From Micromonospora violae (GTDB lineage Bacteria > Actinomycetota > Actinomycetes > Mycobacteriales > Micromonosporaceae), in the NCBI RefSeq assembly GCF_004217135.1, contig NZ_SHKK01000001.1, forward strand, positions 5,704,001 to 5,768,000: 64,000 nucleotides of DNA, read 5' to 3'. The notes under the pieces are model-generated. The model was not told the DNA's origin. It saw only the letters and a program-made list of their open reading frames with translations, and ran no database searches. Below are positions 46,193-54,710 of the stretch, in pieces. A program made the translations under genes and the position numbers. How positions within the stretch are numbered: position 1 is the stretch's first letter; each line of letters begins with the position of its first letter.

Positions 46193-46870
46193 TCAGGCGA
46201 ACAGCGCGAAGTAGATCGCGATGTGGTGGCAGAGCGCCGCGAGCAGGGTGCAGGCGTGGAAGAACTCGTGGTGGCCGAAGACGGTCGGCCACGGGTTGGG
46301 TCGGCGCAGCGCATAGAAGACCGCCCCGACGCTGTAGATCGCACCACCGATGATCAGCAGCACCAGCGCCGCGACGCCGCCGCCGTGCAGGATCTCCGGC
46401 AGCATCGCCACCGCCACCCACCCCAGCGCCAGGTAGAGCGGCGCAGACACCCAGCGCGGCGCGTGCGGCCAGATCACCTTGACCGCCACGCCGGCCAGCG
46501 CGCCACCCCAGACCAGGGCCAGCATCACGGTTGCCGGCCGGGGCGCGAGGAGCATCACGCAGAGCGGTGTGTACGTGCCGGCGATGAACACGAAGATCAT
46601 CGAATGGTCCATCCGGCGCATCACCTGGTAGCCGCGCTCCGACCACACTCGACGGTGGTACAGCGCGCTCGTGCCGAACAGCCCGCAGACCGTGAGGCTG
46701 TAGATGAGGCAGCTCACCAGGGGTGCCCACCCCGGTCGGGTGGCGGCGATCGAGCAGAGCACGATGCCGCAGACCAGGGCGACGAAGAAGGCGTACGTGT
46801 GTAGCCAGCCGCGCATCCGGGGCTTGCCGATGTCGACCGGCTTCAGGCGAAGCGGGGCGGAGGTGCTCAC
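46193..46870 (-). CDS. trhA: TrhA/hemolysin III family (PAQR) membrane protein
   Basis: A 225-residue protein with seven membrane segments and PAQR motifs: SALYHRRVW, MRRMDHSMIFVFIAGTYTP and the C-terminal FGHHEFFHACTLLAALCHH. Bacterial TrhA is linked to membrane lipid and energy homeostasis; toxin activity is doubtful. It starts with GTG 46870; TAACCT lies just upstream and may be a -10 box. Confidence 0.9.
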   Translation of the reverse strand: MSTSAPLRLKPVDIGKPRMRGWLHTYAFFVALVCGIVLCSIAATRPGWAPLVSCLIYSLTVCGLFGTSALYHRRVWSERGYQVMRRMDHSMIFVFIAGTYTPLCVMLLAPRPATVMLALVWGGALAGVAVKVIWPHAPRWVSAPLYLALGWVAVAMLPEILHGGGVAALVLLIIGGAIYSVGAVFYALRRPNPWPTVFGHHEFFHACTLLAALCHHIAIYFALFA

Positions 46871-46977
46871 CCCATCAGGTTACGACACCGTAGGTTACTT
46901 GGAAGTAGTGGCGTTGGTGACACCCGGCACCGTCACCGTGAACACCGGATCGGCACAACATCGGCGAGGATGAACGG

Positions 46978-47643
46978 ATGCGGATCCGACCCGTCGGGGC
47001 GCACGCCCTCCTCCTCGACTGCACCGCCCCCACCGACCTCCCCGAGGCCGCGCTCGTCGAAGCGTGGCGGGCCGAACTGTGGCGGCGTCGGGAGCTTGGC
47101 GACCTGACCGCCGTCGAGATCGTGCCGGCGGCCCGGACCGTGCTGCTCGACGGCCTGCCCGACCCGAGCGCCACCGCCCAGCAGCTGTCCACCTGGGCAC
47201 CCGCCGTCGTCGCAGCGACCACCCGCGACCAGGCCACCCTCACTACCGTCCACGACGACGCCGACCACGGCGTGGTCGTACCGGTCCGCTTCGACGGGCC
47301 GGACCTGCCGGCGGTGGCGCAGCACTGGGGCGTGGACGTCGCGGCGGTACGGCACCGGTTGACCAACACCCGGTTCCGGGTCGCGTTCTGCGGCTTCGCC
47401 CCCGGATTCCCCTACCTGACCGGGCTGCCCGCCGAGCTGGCGCTGCCCCGGCTGGACACCCCCCGGCCCCGGGTGCCGGCCGGCTCGGTCGCGCTGGCCG
47501 GCCCGTACGCCGGCATCTATCCGAGCGCGTCCCCCGGCGGCTGGCTGCTCGTCGGCCGAACCGACCTGGTGTTGTTCGACGTGACCGCCGAGCCGCCGGC
47601 CCGACTCGGTCCCGGCACCACCGTCCGGATGGTGGCGGCGTGA
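46978..47643 (+). CDS. pxpB: 5-oxoprolinase subunit PxpB (KipI-like)
   Basis: A 221-residue protein with the KipI/PxpB motifs FCGFAPGFPYLTGLP, PRLDTPRPRVPAGSVALAG and GIYPSASPGGWLLVGRT. With PxpA and PxpC it opens 5-oxoproline (pyroglutamate) to glutamate using ATP. The ATG at 46978 is well placed; its stop overlaps the pxpC GTG. Confidence 0.93.
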   Translation: MRIRPVGAHALLLDCTAPTDLPEAALVEAWRAELWRRRELGDLTAVEIVPAARTVLLDGLPDPSATAQQLSTWAPAVVAATTRDQATLTTVHDDADHGVVVPVRFDGPDLPAVAQHWGVDVAAVRHRLTNTRFRVAFCGFAPGFPYLTGLPAELALPRLDTPRPRVPAGSVALAGPYAGIYPSASPGGWLLVGRTDLVLFDVTAEPPARLGPGTTVRMVAA

Positions 47644-48503
47644 CAGACCCGGCTGCCATCGAGGTGCTCCGCGCCGGCGCGCTCACCACTGTGCAGGACC
47701 TGGGCCGGCCCGGCTGGGCGCACCTGGGCGTACCCCGATCCGGCGCGCTCGACCCGGCCGCGCTGCGGCTGGCCAACCGGCTGGTCGGCAATCCGGAGCA
47801 CGCCGCCGGCCTGGAGATCACCCTGACCGGCTGCACCCTGCGGCTGACCCGGGCCACCACGGTGGCGGTCACCGGCGCGGAGGTACCGGTCCAGGCCGGC
47901 GTCCGGCCCGGTGACACCGGACGCCCGCTCAGCGTGCCGGCCGGCACGGTGCTGCGGATCGGTCCCGCCCGACGGGGCGTACGGACCTGGCTGGCCGTGG
48001 CGGGCGGCATCGACGTGCCACCGGTGCTCGGTAGCCGGGCCACCGACACCCTCTCCGGGCTCGGCCCACAGCCGTTGCGCGACGGTGACCGGCTGCCGCT
48101 CGGCGAACCGGTCGACCCACCCGGGGCGGTGGACTCGACCAGCTGCGCCAGCCCCGCGTCGGAGCTGCACCTGACGGTGCGCCCCGGCCCGCGCGAGGAC
48201 TGGTTCACGCCGACCGCGCTGGCCCGGCTCTTCGGCAGCGCGTACACCGTCAGCCCGGTGAGCAACCGGGTCGGCGCGCGCCTCGCCGGCCCGGCGCTGC
48301 CCCGCGCGGTCGCCGGCGAACTCCCCAGCGAGGGCATCGTGCTCGGCGCGGTGCAGGTGCCGGCGGACGGACAACCCCTGATCTTCCTCGCGGATCACCC
48401 CACCACCGGCGGATACCCCGTCATCGGGGTGGTCACCGACGTGACAGCGCTCGCGCAGGCCCGGCCAGGTACTACCGTCAGATTCCATGGACCTCAACGC
48501 TGA
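47640..48503 (+). CDS. pxpC: 5-oxoprolinase subunit PxpC (KipA-like)
   Basis: A 287-residue protein with AGALTTVQDLGRPGWAHLGV, PRSGALDPAALRLANRLVGN, WLAVAGGIDVPPVLGSRATD, VSNRVGARLAGPALPR and SEGIVLGAVQVPADGQP, all typical of PxpC. Starts with GTG 47640, overlapping pxpB by 4 bp, and overlaps pxpA by 17 bp. Confidence 0.93.
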   Translation: MTDPAAIEVLRAGALTTVQDLGRPGWAHLGVPRSGALDPAALRLANRLVGNPEHAAGLEITLTGCTLRLTRATTVAVTGAEVPVQAGVRPGDTGRPLSVPAGTVLRIGPARRGVRTWLAVAGGIDVPPVLGSRATDTLSGLGPQPLRDGDRLPLGEPVDPPGAVDSTSCASPASELHLTVRPGPREDWFTPTALARLFGSAYTVSPVSNRVGARLAGPALPRAVAGELPSEGIVLGAVQVPADGQPLIFLADHPTTGGYPVIGVVTDVTALAQARPGTTVRFHGPQR

Positions 48504-49236
48504 CCTGGGCGAGGGATTCGGCATCTGGCGACTCGGCGACGACGAGGCGCTGTTGAGCCTCATCACCTCCGCCAACGTCGCCTGCGGCTTCCACGGCGGC
48601 GACCCGTCCACCATGCGGCGGGTCTGCGAGGGCGCGGCGCGCCGCGGGGTCGCGGTGGGCGCGCAGGTCGGCTACCGGGACCTGGCCGGCTTCGGCCGGC
48701 GGCACATCGCGTACGGCTTCGCCGAGCTACGCGACGAGGTGACCTACCAGTTGGGGGCGTTGGACGCGTTCTGCCGGCTGTTCCGCACCCGCGTTCGCTA
48801 CCTCAAGCCGCACGGCGCGCTCTACCACGCGGCCAGCATCGACGAATCGCAGGCGGCGGCCGTGGTCGCCGCCGTCAGCGGCTACGACCCCGAACTGCCC
48901 GTGCTCTGCCTGCCCGGCTCGACGCTCGCCCAACTCGCCGTCGGCGCGGGCCTGCCGGTGGTGGCCGAAGCCTTCGCCGACCGGGCCTACCTGCCCACCG
49001 GGGCGCTGGTGCCGCGCGGCACCCCCGGCGCGGTGATCAGCGACCCGGAGCAGGTGGCCGAACGGGCGGTGCGGATGGCCACCCAACGCAGCGTGGTGGC
49101 GGTCGACGGCACCATCATCCCCTGCTCGGTCGACTCGATCTGCCTGCACGGCGACACCCCGGGCGCGGTCTCCGCCGCCGAACTCGTCCGCGCCACCCTG
49201 ATCGACGCCGGCATCACCCTGGCCCCGTTCGCCTGA
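48487..49236 (+). CDS. pxpA: 5-oxoprolinase subunit PxpA (LamB/YcsF)
   Basis: A 249-residue TIM-barrel protein of the LamB/YcsF family with MDLNADLGEGFG, SANVACGFHGGDP, VGAQVGYRDLAGFGRR, YLKPHGALYH and ICLHGDTPGA. Third gene of the pxpBCA operon. Confidence 0.94.
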   Translation: MDLNADLGEGFGIWRLGDDEALLSLITSANVACGFHGGDPSTMRRVCEGAARRGVAVGAQVGYRDLAGFGRRHIAYGFAELRDEVTYQLGALDAFCRLFRTRVRYLKPHGALYHAASIDESQAAAVVAAVSGYDPELPVLCLPGSTLAQLAVGAGLPVVAEAFADRAYLPTGALVPRGTPGAVISDPEQVAERAVRMATQRSVVAVDGTIIPCSVDSICLHGDTPGAVSAAELVRATLIDAGITLAPFA

Positions 49237-49237
49237 T

Positions 49238-49263
49238 CGGAGGGGCCCCAGCGGGCCCCTCCG
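49238..49263. terminator. Terminator after pxpBCA
   Basis: Perfect 11-bp stem (38-48 with 53-63), CAGC loop, directly after the stop, between convergent genes. Confidence 0.8.
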
Positions 49264-49274
49264 AGCACGTCAGG

Positions 49275-51113
49275 TCAGGCGTCCAGGCCGCGAAGCACCA
49301 GCGGCAGTCGGGTCACGGCACCGTCGACCACCCGGACCGGTACGCCCCAGTCCTGCCGGGTCAGGTGGCACGCCGCGTGCTCGACGTCGGCGTCACACGT
49401 GGCCGCCTGGGCGGTCACCTGAAGCACCCCCGCGGTGACCTCGCCATTGAGCACCAGACGGCGGGACAACTCGGTGCCCGTGCCGGCCCCGTCCACCAGC
49501 AGCTCCGGTGGGGTGGCGGAGACCACCAACCGGGTCGACGGCCCGTACGTCTCGTCCAGCTTCTGCCCCGGCGCCGGGGTGAAGACGATGTCCAGGGTGA
49601 CCTCGCCGGCCGCGACGTCGGTCGGCTTGCGCTCGGTACGGTGCCGAGGACCGTCCACCGTGCTGGCCCCCGCCGCCGACAGGGCACCCGGAGCGAGTCG
49701 GGTCAACCGGTGCGCGGCGGACTCCACCACCAGCACCTCACCGGACGGGGTGAGCACCAGATCGCTCGGCTCCGCCAACCCGTCGGCGACCGTGGAGACC
49801 TGGTTGCTGGCCGGGTCGAAGCGGCGCACCGCGCCGTTGTACGTGTCCGCGATCAGCACCGAGCCGTCCGGCAGCGCGCACACGCCCAGCGGGTGCTGGA
49901 GCAGCGCCGACTCCGCCGGCCCGTCCACGTGCCCGAAGTCGAACAGGCCCTGCCCGACGGCCGTGCCCAGCACCCCGTTCTCGACGTACCGGACGGCACT
50001 GGTCTCGCTGTCGGCCACCCAGAGCCGGGTGCCGTCAGCCGAGACGGAGAGCCCCGACGGCTGGGCCATCCACGCCTCGGCCAGGGGGCCGTCGCGCAGC
50101 GCCTCCACGGTGGTGCCCGCGTACATGCCCGCGGTCCGCTTGATCGGGTCGAACCACCAGAGCTGGTGGATGCCGGCCATCGCGATGATCAGCTTGTCGT
50201 CGTACCAGGCCAGGTCCCACGGGGAGGAGAGGTCGACGGCGAGCGCGTCGTGGGCATGGTCGTCGACCTCGGCACGCCACTGACGGCCGCTGCCGGCCAC
50301 GGTGACCACCTCGCCGGACTCCAGCCGTACGCCGCGCAGCAGGTGGTTGACCGTGTCGGCCACCACCAGGTCGTAGCCGACCACCTCGGCGACCTGCGTC
50401 GGTAGCAGGCACACCCCCTGCGGCTCGGAGAACGTCGCCGCGGCGGCCGGCCCGTCCGCCCGGCCCCGCTCACCCGAGCCGATCCGCCGCACCGGCGTCT
50501 CGCCGTCCGAGTCGACCTCGACCAACGAGTGCCGGGCCGAGTCCGAGACCAGCAGGTTGCCGTTCGGCAGCAACGCCGCCTTACCCGGGAAGCGCAGCGC
50601 GGTCTCCGGTGCCGGCGGCGGGACGTACGGGCCGTCCCCCCGGTGCAGGGTGCCCTTGGCCTCATGGGTGGCGACCAACTCGTCGATCAGGCGGGCCAGC
50701 CCCTCGGCGTGCCCCTCGCCGGCCATGGTGGCCACCACGTAACCCTCGGGGTCGATCACCGACAGGGTCGGCCAGGCCCGGGCCGCGTACTGCTGCCACA
50801 TGTCCATCTCGGGATCGTCGAGCACGGGGTGGTGCACCCCGTACCGCTCCACGGCGGCGACGAGCGCGTCAGCGTCCTTCTCGTGCTCGAACTTCGGCGA
50901 GTGCACGCCGATCACGACGAGCACGTCGCCGTACTTCTCCTCCAGCGGGCGCAGCTCGTCGAGCACGTGCAGGCAGTTGATGCAGCAGAAGGTCCAAAAA
51001 TCCGCGATTACGATCTTGCCGCGAAGGTCCTGCAAGGTCAGATTCCGGCCGCCGGTATTGAGCCACTGCCGGCCCCGCAGCTCGGGGGCACGTACACGCG
51101 CTGTCGATCCCAT
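49275..51113 (-). CDS. Thioredoxin-like/NHL-repeat protein (NHLRC2-like)
   Basis: A 612-residue protein. Residues 5-150 are a thioredoxin-like domain with active site FCCINC (C44 and C47 in the CxxC position). Residues about 170-500 form an NHL/six-bladed propeller with motifs such as LLPNGNLLVSDSARHSLVEV and LPDGSVLIADTYNGAVRRF; a beta-sandwich domain closes the protein. The combination resembles animal NHLRC2. No signal peptide is seen with the ATG at 51113, so it should be cytoplasmic. The substrate is unknown. Confidence 0.88.
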   Translation of the reverse strand: MGSTARVRAPELRGRQWLNTGGRNLTLQDLRGKIVIADFWTFCCINCLHVLDELRPLEEKYGDVLVVIGVHSPKFEHEKDADALVAAVERYGVHHPVLDDPEMDMWQQYAARAWPTLSVIDPEGYVVATMAGEGHAEGLARLIDELVATHEAKGTLHRGDGPYVPPPAPETALRFPGKAALLPNGNLLVSDSARHSLVEVDSDGETPVRRIGSGERGRADGPAAAATFSEPQGVCLLPTQVAEVVGYDLVVADTVNHLLRGVRLESGEVVTVAGSGRQWRAEVDDHAHDALAVDLSSPWDLAWYDDKLIIAMAGIHQLWWFDPIKRTAGMYAGTTVEALRDGPLAEAWMAQPSGLSVSADGTRLWVADSETSAVRYVENGVLGTAVGQGLFDFGHVDGPAESALLQHPLGVCALPDGSVLIADTYNGAVRRFDPASNQVSTVADGLAEPSDLVLTPSGEVLVVESAAHRLTRLAPGALSAAGASTVDGPRHRTERKPTDVAAGEVTLDIVFTPAPGQKLDETYGPSTRLVVSATPPELLVDGAGTGTELSRRLVLNGEVTAGVLQVTAQAATCDADVEHAACHLTRQDWGVPVRVVDGAVTRLPLVLRGLDA

Positions 51114-51269
51114 GCCTGCCAGCCTGCCACGCCCCGGCGGCCCGATCGCCGTGACCCGGACGACAACAGCACGGGGGCGTGCCACCGCAACGATCGTTGG
51201 CAGCTCCGCGGTGCATTGCTCGGCGTGTCGAATCGCTCAGCTGCCAGCGATCAAGGGGCCGTGTGAGCA

Positions 51270-51307
51270 CGACGGCGGGGCCACGGTTGCCCGTGACCCC
51301 GCCGTCG
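51270..51307. terminator. Terminator of the low-complexity membrane protein gene
   Basis: A 17-position stem (70-86 with 91-307, one C/A mismatch) and TTGC loop, 7 nt after the minus-strand stop. Confidence 0.75.
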
Positions 51308-51313
51308 GTCGAG

Positions 51314-54010
51314 CTACTTCGTGGCCGGCTTCAGGCAGAGCACCCGGTTGGCGCCGTCACCCGGCAGCACCACGTGGGGCTGCGTCGGGTCGGCGCACTT
51401 CTCCTTGGCGTCCACCTTCGAGACGATCGTGAAGGCACCTGCCTCGCCGCAGTCCGCCGCTGCCGCGCCGCCCTGCCCGGCCTGCTTCACGCAGGTGCCG
51501 ACCGGCGGGTCGAAGGCCGCCGGCGCGTCGTCGCCGCCGACCTTGCCGAGCAGCAGCAACAGGCCGAGCGGCACCGCCAGGATGAGCACCGCGGCGATCA
51601 GCACGGCGGCCAGCACCCGGCCGTTGCGTACCTTCGGGGCCGGGGCCTCCGTCTTCGGCTCGTCGGCGTCCGGCTTGAACGCGTCGAACCGGCCCTGGTC
51701 CGCCTGGGCGGGCTCCTGGCCCCAGGTCGGCGCGGGCTGTGCCGGTGGCGGGAACGACGGCGGGAAGCCGCCGCCCGGCACCGGCTCGGCCGGTGCGCCG
51801 AAGGTCGGCCCGCCGAAGTTCGGCGGGGAGCTCGGGCCACCGAAGTTCGGCGCGCCGAAGGTCGACGTCCCGTTCACCGTCGCGGCACCGGCGGCTGGCG
51901 ACACCGGGCCGCCGAACTGCTCAACCGAGGTCGGCTCGGCACCGGAGTGCGGCCGAACGCCGTTCACCGGCCTGCTGTCGCCCGGCGCGTCGACGAAGGA
52001 CGGCACGCCGGGTGGGAACGCCGGCGGTGCCGCCGGGGCCTCGTGGAAGGCGTTCGGTGCGGGCTGCCGGTCGTCGAAGCGCGGATCGGGCTGAGACTCG
52101 CCGCCCCAGCCGGGCCCAGCCTGCCGCTGCACGTCGTTCTGCCAGTCGGGGGCGATCTGCCGCTGCCCCTCGTTCTGCCACTCCGGAGCGGCCTGGCGGT
52201 CGGTGGCCGGGTCGCCCTGGAACGCCTCCGGCTCCGGCTCGGCCTCCGGCTCCGGTCGAGCCGGGCGGCCGTACACCCGGGGTTGCGGTGTGGCCGTGCC
52301 GGCCGGCCGGAAGTCCTGGTCGGTCGGGGGCATCACCCGGCTGGCCAGCGGCACCGAAGCGCTCGCCGTGGCGCGGGCCGCCGCGCCGGCTGCCGACTCG
52401 GCCTCCGACGACACCGGTACGACCGCACGGCCCGCTCCGGACTCCGGAGAGGTACGCGGGGCGGGCACCACCGCGCCGCTCGCGGAGACGTCCTCGGCGC
52501 GGCCACCGTACTGCGCGGCGGCGTCCGGGGTCTCCTTCTCGGCGTAGGCGGGCTGCTCGGGGATCGGAGCGAACTGGGCCTGGGGCGCGTAGTCGGCCGG
52601 CGGTGCGGCGGCCAGGCTGGCACCCGGGACGCGCTGCTCCTGCGGGGGCAGCGGCACCGCGTTCGCCGGCGAGATGCCCGGGGCGGGCGCGGGCTGGTAG
52701 GCCGGTGCCTCGTCGGCCCGGTCCGCCTCCCAGCCGCCACGGGACTGGGCGGAAGCCTCGGCCTCCGCGCGACCCCACACCTCACCGGCTGCCCACGGCT
52801 CGGCCTCCGGCAGGCCGCCGGCGTTGCCCTGGGCGGCGTTGCCCTGGGCGGCGTTGTCCGGGCTGGCGGTCCAGTTGGGCGCGCCGTCGCTGGTGGGCAC
52901 GCTGGCGCTGGCCCGGGCGGGGAGGCTGTTCTGCTCGACCGGGGTCCACCCCGTCTGCTCCGGCCGCTCGGTCGGCTGCTCCGGCTGGGAGAGCACCCAG
53001 TCGGGCTGCTGCGGGTGGCCCTCGCCGCCGCCCCAGGCGGCCGGCTGCGCGGGCTGGTCCTGTCGGGCGTCGTTGCCGTCGCTCCAGCCAGCGGGCTGCG
53101 CCTGCTGCTGCGCGGCCCACCCGCCGGAGTTGGCCGGGTCGTCCTGCGCGGGCCAGTTCGTCGTCGGGGCCGGGACCTGGGCAGCGCCACGAGCTGCGGT
53201 CGGCGGAGCGGCCTGGCCCCAGCCGGGGGCGGCCTGCTCGGTCGCTTCGGCGGGCTGACCCCAGGCGGGTGGCGACTGCTCTGCCGGAGTCCACACCGGC
53301 TGGTCGTCCCGGGCGCCGGCGGGCCAACCGCCGTTGCCAGCGGCCTGGTCCTGCCCAGCGCCGCCGGACCAGCCAGCGGCCTGCGGTGCGTCGGATTGCG
53401 GAGACTCGGCCCCGCGCCAGTCACCGGCGGCCGGGCTGGCCTGCGCCGCGCCGCCCCAGCTGCTCGCGTTGGCGTCGGCCTGGTTCTCCTGGGCGGGCCA
53501 GGCGGCGGTGGCCGGGGGAACCTGTGCGGCACCCCGCGCGGCTGGCTGGGCCTGCACCCAGTCCGGCTGCTCGGCGGGGGCGTTCGGAGTCCAGGATGGC
53601 GCGGGCGCGCTCTGCTCGGCGGGCGTCCAGCCCTGCTGCTGCGCCGCCCAGGGGTCGGGCTGCGGCGGAGCCGACGCGCCATCGTTGCCGGGCCACGCGC
53701 CGGCCTGCTGCTGTGGCGGCTCGGTGGTGCCACCGCCGGTGGCCCACGCGGGCTGCGCCGGGTCGTTGGGCTGCGGGGCAGCGGCGGCACCCCAGGCGGG
53801 GGCCGGTGGCTGCTCGGGCTGGGCCGCCCATGCCGGCGCCGACGGGTTGGGCCGCGTCGGGGGCGGGGGTGCCCAGCCCAGGTCGGGGCCGGCGGCGTTC
53901 TGGCCGTTGTCCGGCTGCGCCGGGCGGTCGCCGTACGGCGCCGGTCCGCCGGCGCCCGGTGACACCTCGTCCGGCTCTTGGCCGGGGCGGTGCGGGCCCT
54001 CGGACGTCAT
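51314..54010 (-). CDS. Very long Pro/Ala/Gln/Trp-rich membrane protein with small LppU-like extracellular domain
   Basis: An 898-residue protein. About 800 residues are low-complexity, rich in P, A, Q, E and G, with tryptophans recurring every 10-20 residues (about 27 in the first 430). Imperfect repeats include AARGAAQVPPAT, WPAQ and WTPAEQS. One membrane segment follows (VLAAVLIAAVLILAVPLGLL), then about 70 outer residues with four cysteines, like the LppU/SCO3897 family. The ATG at 54010 has GGAGGAGG upstream. The function is unknown; the disordered part suggests a scaffold. The antisense frame is also open and is rejected. Confidence 0.78.
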   Translation of the reverse strand: MTSEGPHRPGQEPDEVSPGAGGPAPYGDRPAQPDNGQNAAGPDLGWAPPPPTRPNPSAPAWAAQPEQPPAPAWGAAAAPQPNDPAQPAWATGGGTTEPPQQQAGAWPGNDGASAPPQPDPWAAQQQGWTPAEQSAPAPSWTPNAPAEQPDWVQAQPAARGAAQVPPATAAWPAQENQADANASSWGGAAQASPAAGDWRGAESPQSDAPQAAGWSGGAGQDQAAGNGGWPAGARDDQPVWTPAEQSPPAWGQPAEATEQAAPGWGQAAPPTAARGAAQVPAPTTNWPAQDDPANSGGWAAQQQAQPAGWSDGNDARQDQPAQPAAWGGGEGHPQQPDWVLSQPEQPTERPEQTGWTPVEQNSLPARASASVPTSDGAPNWTASPDNAAQGNAAQGNAGGLPEAEPWAAGEVWGRAEAEASAQSRGGWEADRADEAPAYQPAPAPGISPANAVPLPPQEQRVPGASLAAAPPADYAPQAQFAPIPEQPAYAEKETPDAAAQYGGRAEDVSASGAVVPAPRTSPESGAGRAVVPVSSEAESAAGAAARATASASVPLASRVMPPTDQDFRPAGTATPQPRVYGRPARPEPEAEPEPEAFQGDPATDRQAAPEWQNEGQRQIAPDWQNDVQRQAGPGWGGESQPDPRFDDRQPAPNAFHEAPAAPPAFPPGVPSFVDAPGDSRPVNGVRPHSGAEPTSVEQFGGPVSPAAGAATVNGTSTFGAPNFGGPSSPPNFGGPTFGAPAEPVPGGGFPPSFPPPAQPAPTWGQEPAQADQGRFDAFKPDADEPKTEAPAPKVRNGRVLAAVLIAAVLILAVPLGLLLLLGKVGGDDAPAAFDPPVGTCVKQAGQGGAAAADCGEAGAFTIVSKVDAKEKCADPTQPHVVLPGDGANRVLCLKPATK

Positions 54011-54354
54011 GGGTGCGCCTCCTCCATCACATGTCGGCTCGCCGGTGCCGATCGGTCTCCTCGGCGTGGCTGCCGGCGTCACCGGCGTACCGCTGTGCCG
54101 GCTCCCCGCACGGTATCGGGTGATGGCACGACACGTCCAAGGAGCACTGGCCGTCACTCACCGTGGCCGGTTGGTGTCGAGCAGCTTCTGTCGGCTCGGC
54201 CTCTGCCGGGTCGGCGGGCGGCGACCGAAGCCCACCGTACCGGGCGCTGCGGCAGGGCGGAATCCCGGTGGTGGGTGGTCCGGAAACGCCGATGGCCCAC
54301 CCGGTGGGCCGGGTGGGCCATCGATCTGGAGGAGGTGAGGAATGTCGTGGAGCA

Positions 54355-54492
54355 TCAGCTCATGTGACGCTGGGCGATGACGAGGATCTCCTCGCGGACC
54401 GCCGGCGAGTTCGCCGAGCGCAGCGCGTGCTCGATGGCACGGGCGCGGCGGGTGGCGTCGCGATGGTTGCGGATTCGCTCGATCATGCTCAT
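54355..54492 (-). CDS. 45-residue small protein
   Basis: A short ORF with start ATG 54492 and stop at 54355, and an AGGGAG site about 9 nt upstream. It reads MSMIERIRNHRDATRRARAI and continues EHALRSANSPAVREEILVIA before QRHMS, a basic, helical protein. I recall similar short proteins from related actinobacteria but know no function. Its leader lies in an AT-richer stretch with a TAATAAT box near 54570-54580. Confidence 0.6.
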   Translation of the reverse strand: MSMIERIRNHRDATRRARAIEHALRSANSPAVREEILVIAQRHMS

Positions 54493-54650
54493 TGGTGGGT
54501 CTCCCTAGCTATTCGGTTGTCAGCCCTTGATGCATCTATTCAACAGCAGAAGCCGGCGAACTTCCATCGATTATTAGGTGAGCTGAGACACCTGCCTAAC
54601 AATCAAAGGTCAACTAGCTGTCTGGCTGACGGTTCTGTCGCCCCACGGAC

Positions 54651-54692
54651 ACGGCCGGTGTGCCGGGCGTTAACCCGTGGCACACCGGCCGT
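54651..54692 (-). terminator. Terminator of the bkdABC operon
   Basis: A 14-bp perfect stem (51-64 with 79-92) with a further GGG/CCC pairing in the loop, 18 nt after the bkdC stop on the minus strand. Confidence 0.8.
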
Positions 54693-54710
54693 GGCTGGCG
54701 TTTCGACAGA

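Noticed and set aside
51179-53962. A 927-residue plus-strand open frame opposite the low-complexity protein.
   Set aside because: Both frames lack stops in this GC-rich repeat, but only the minus-strand frame has a ribosome-binding site, a membrane helix and a recognised C-terminal domain.
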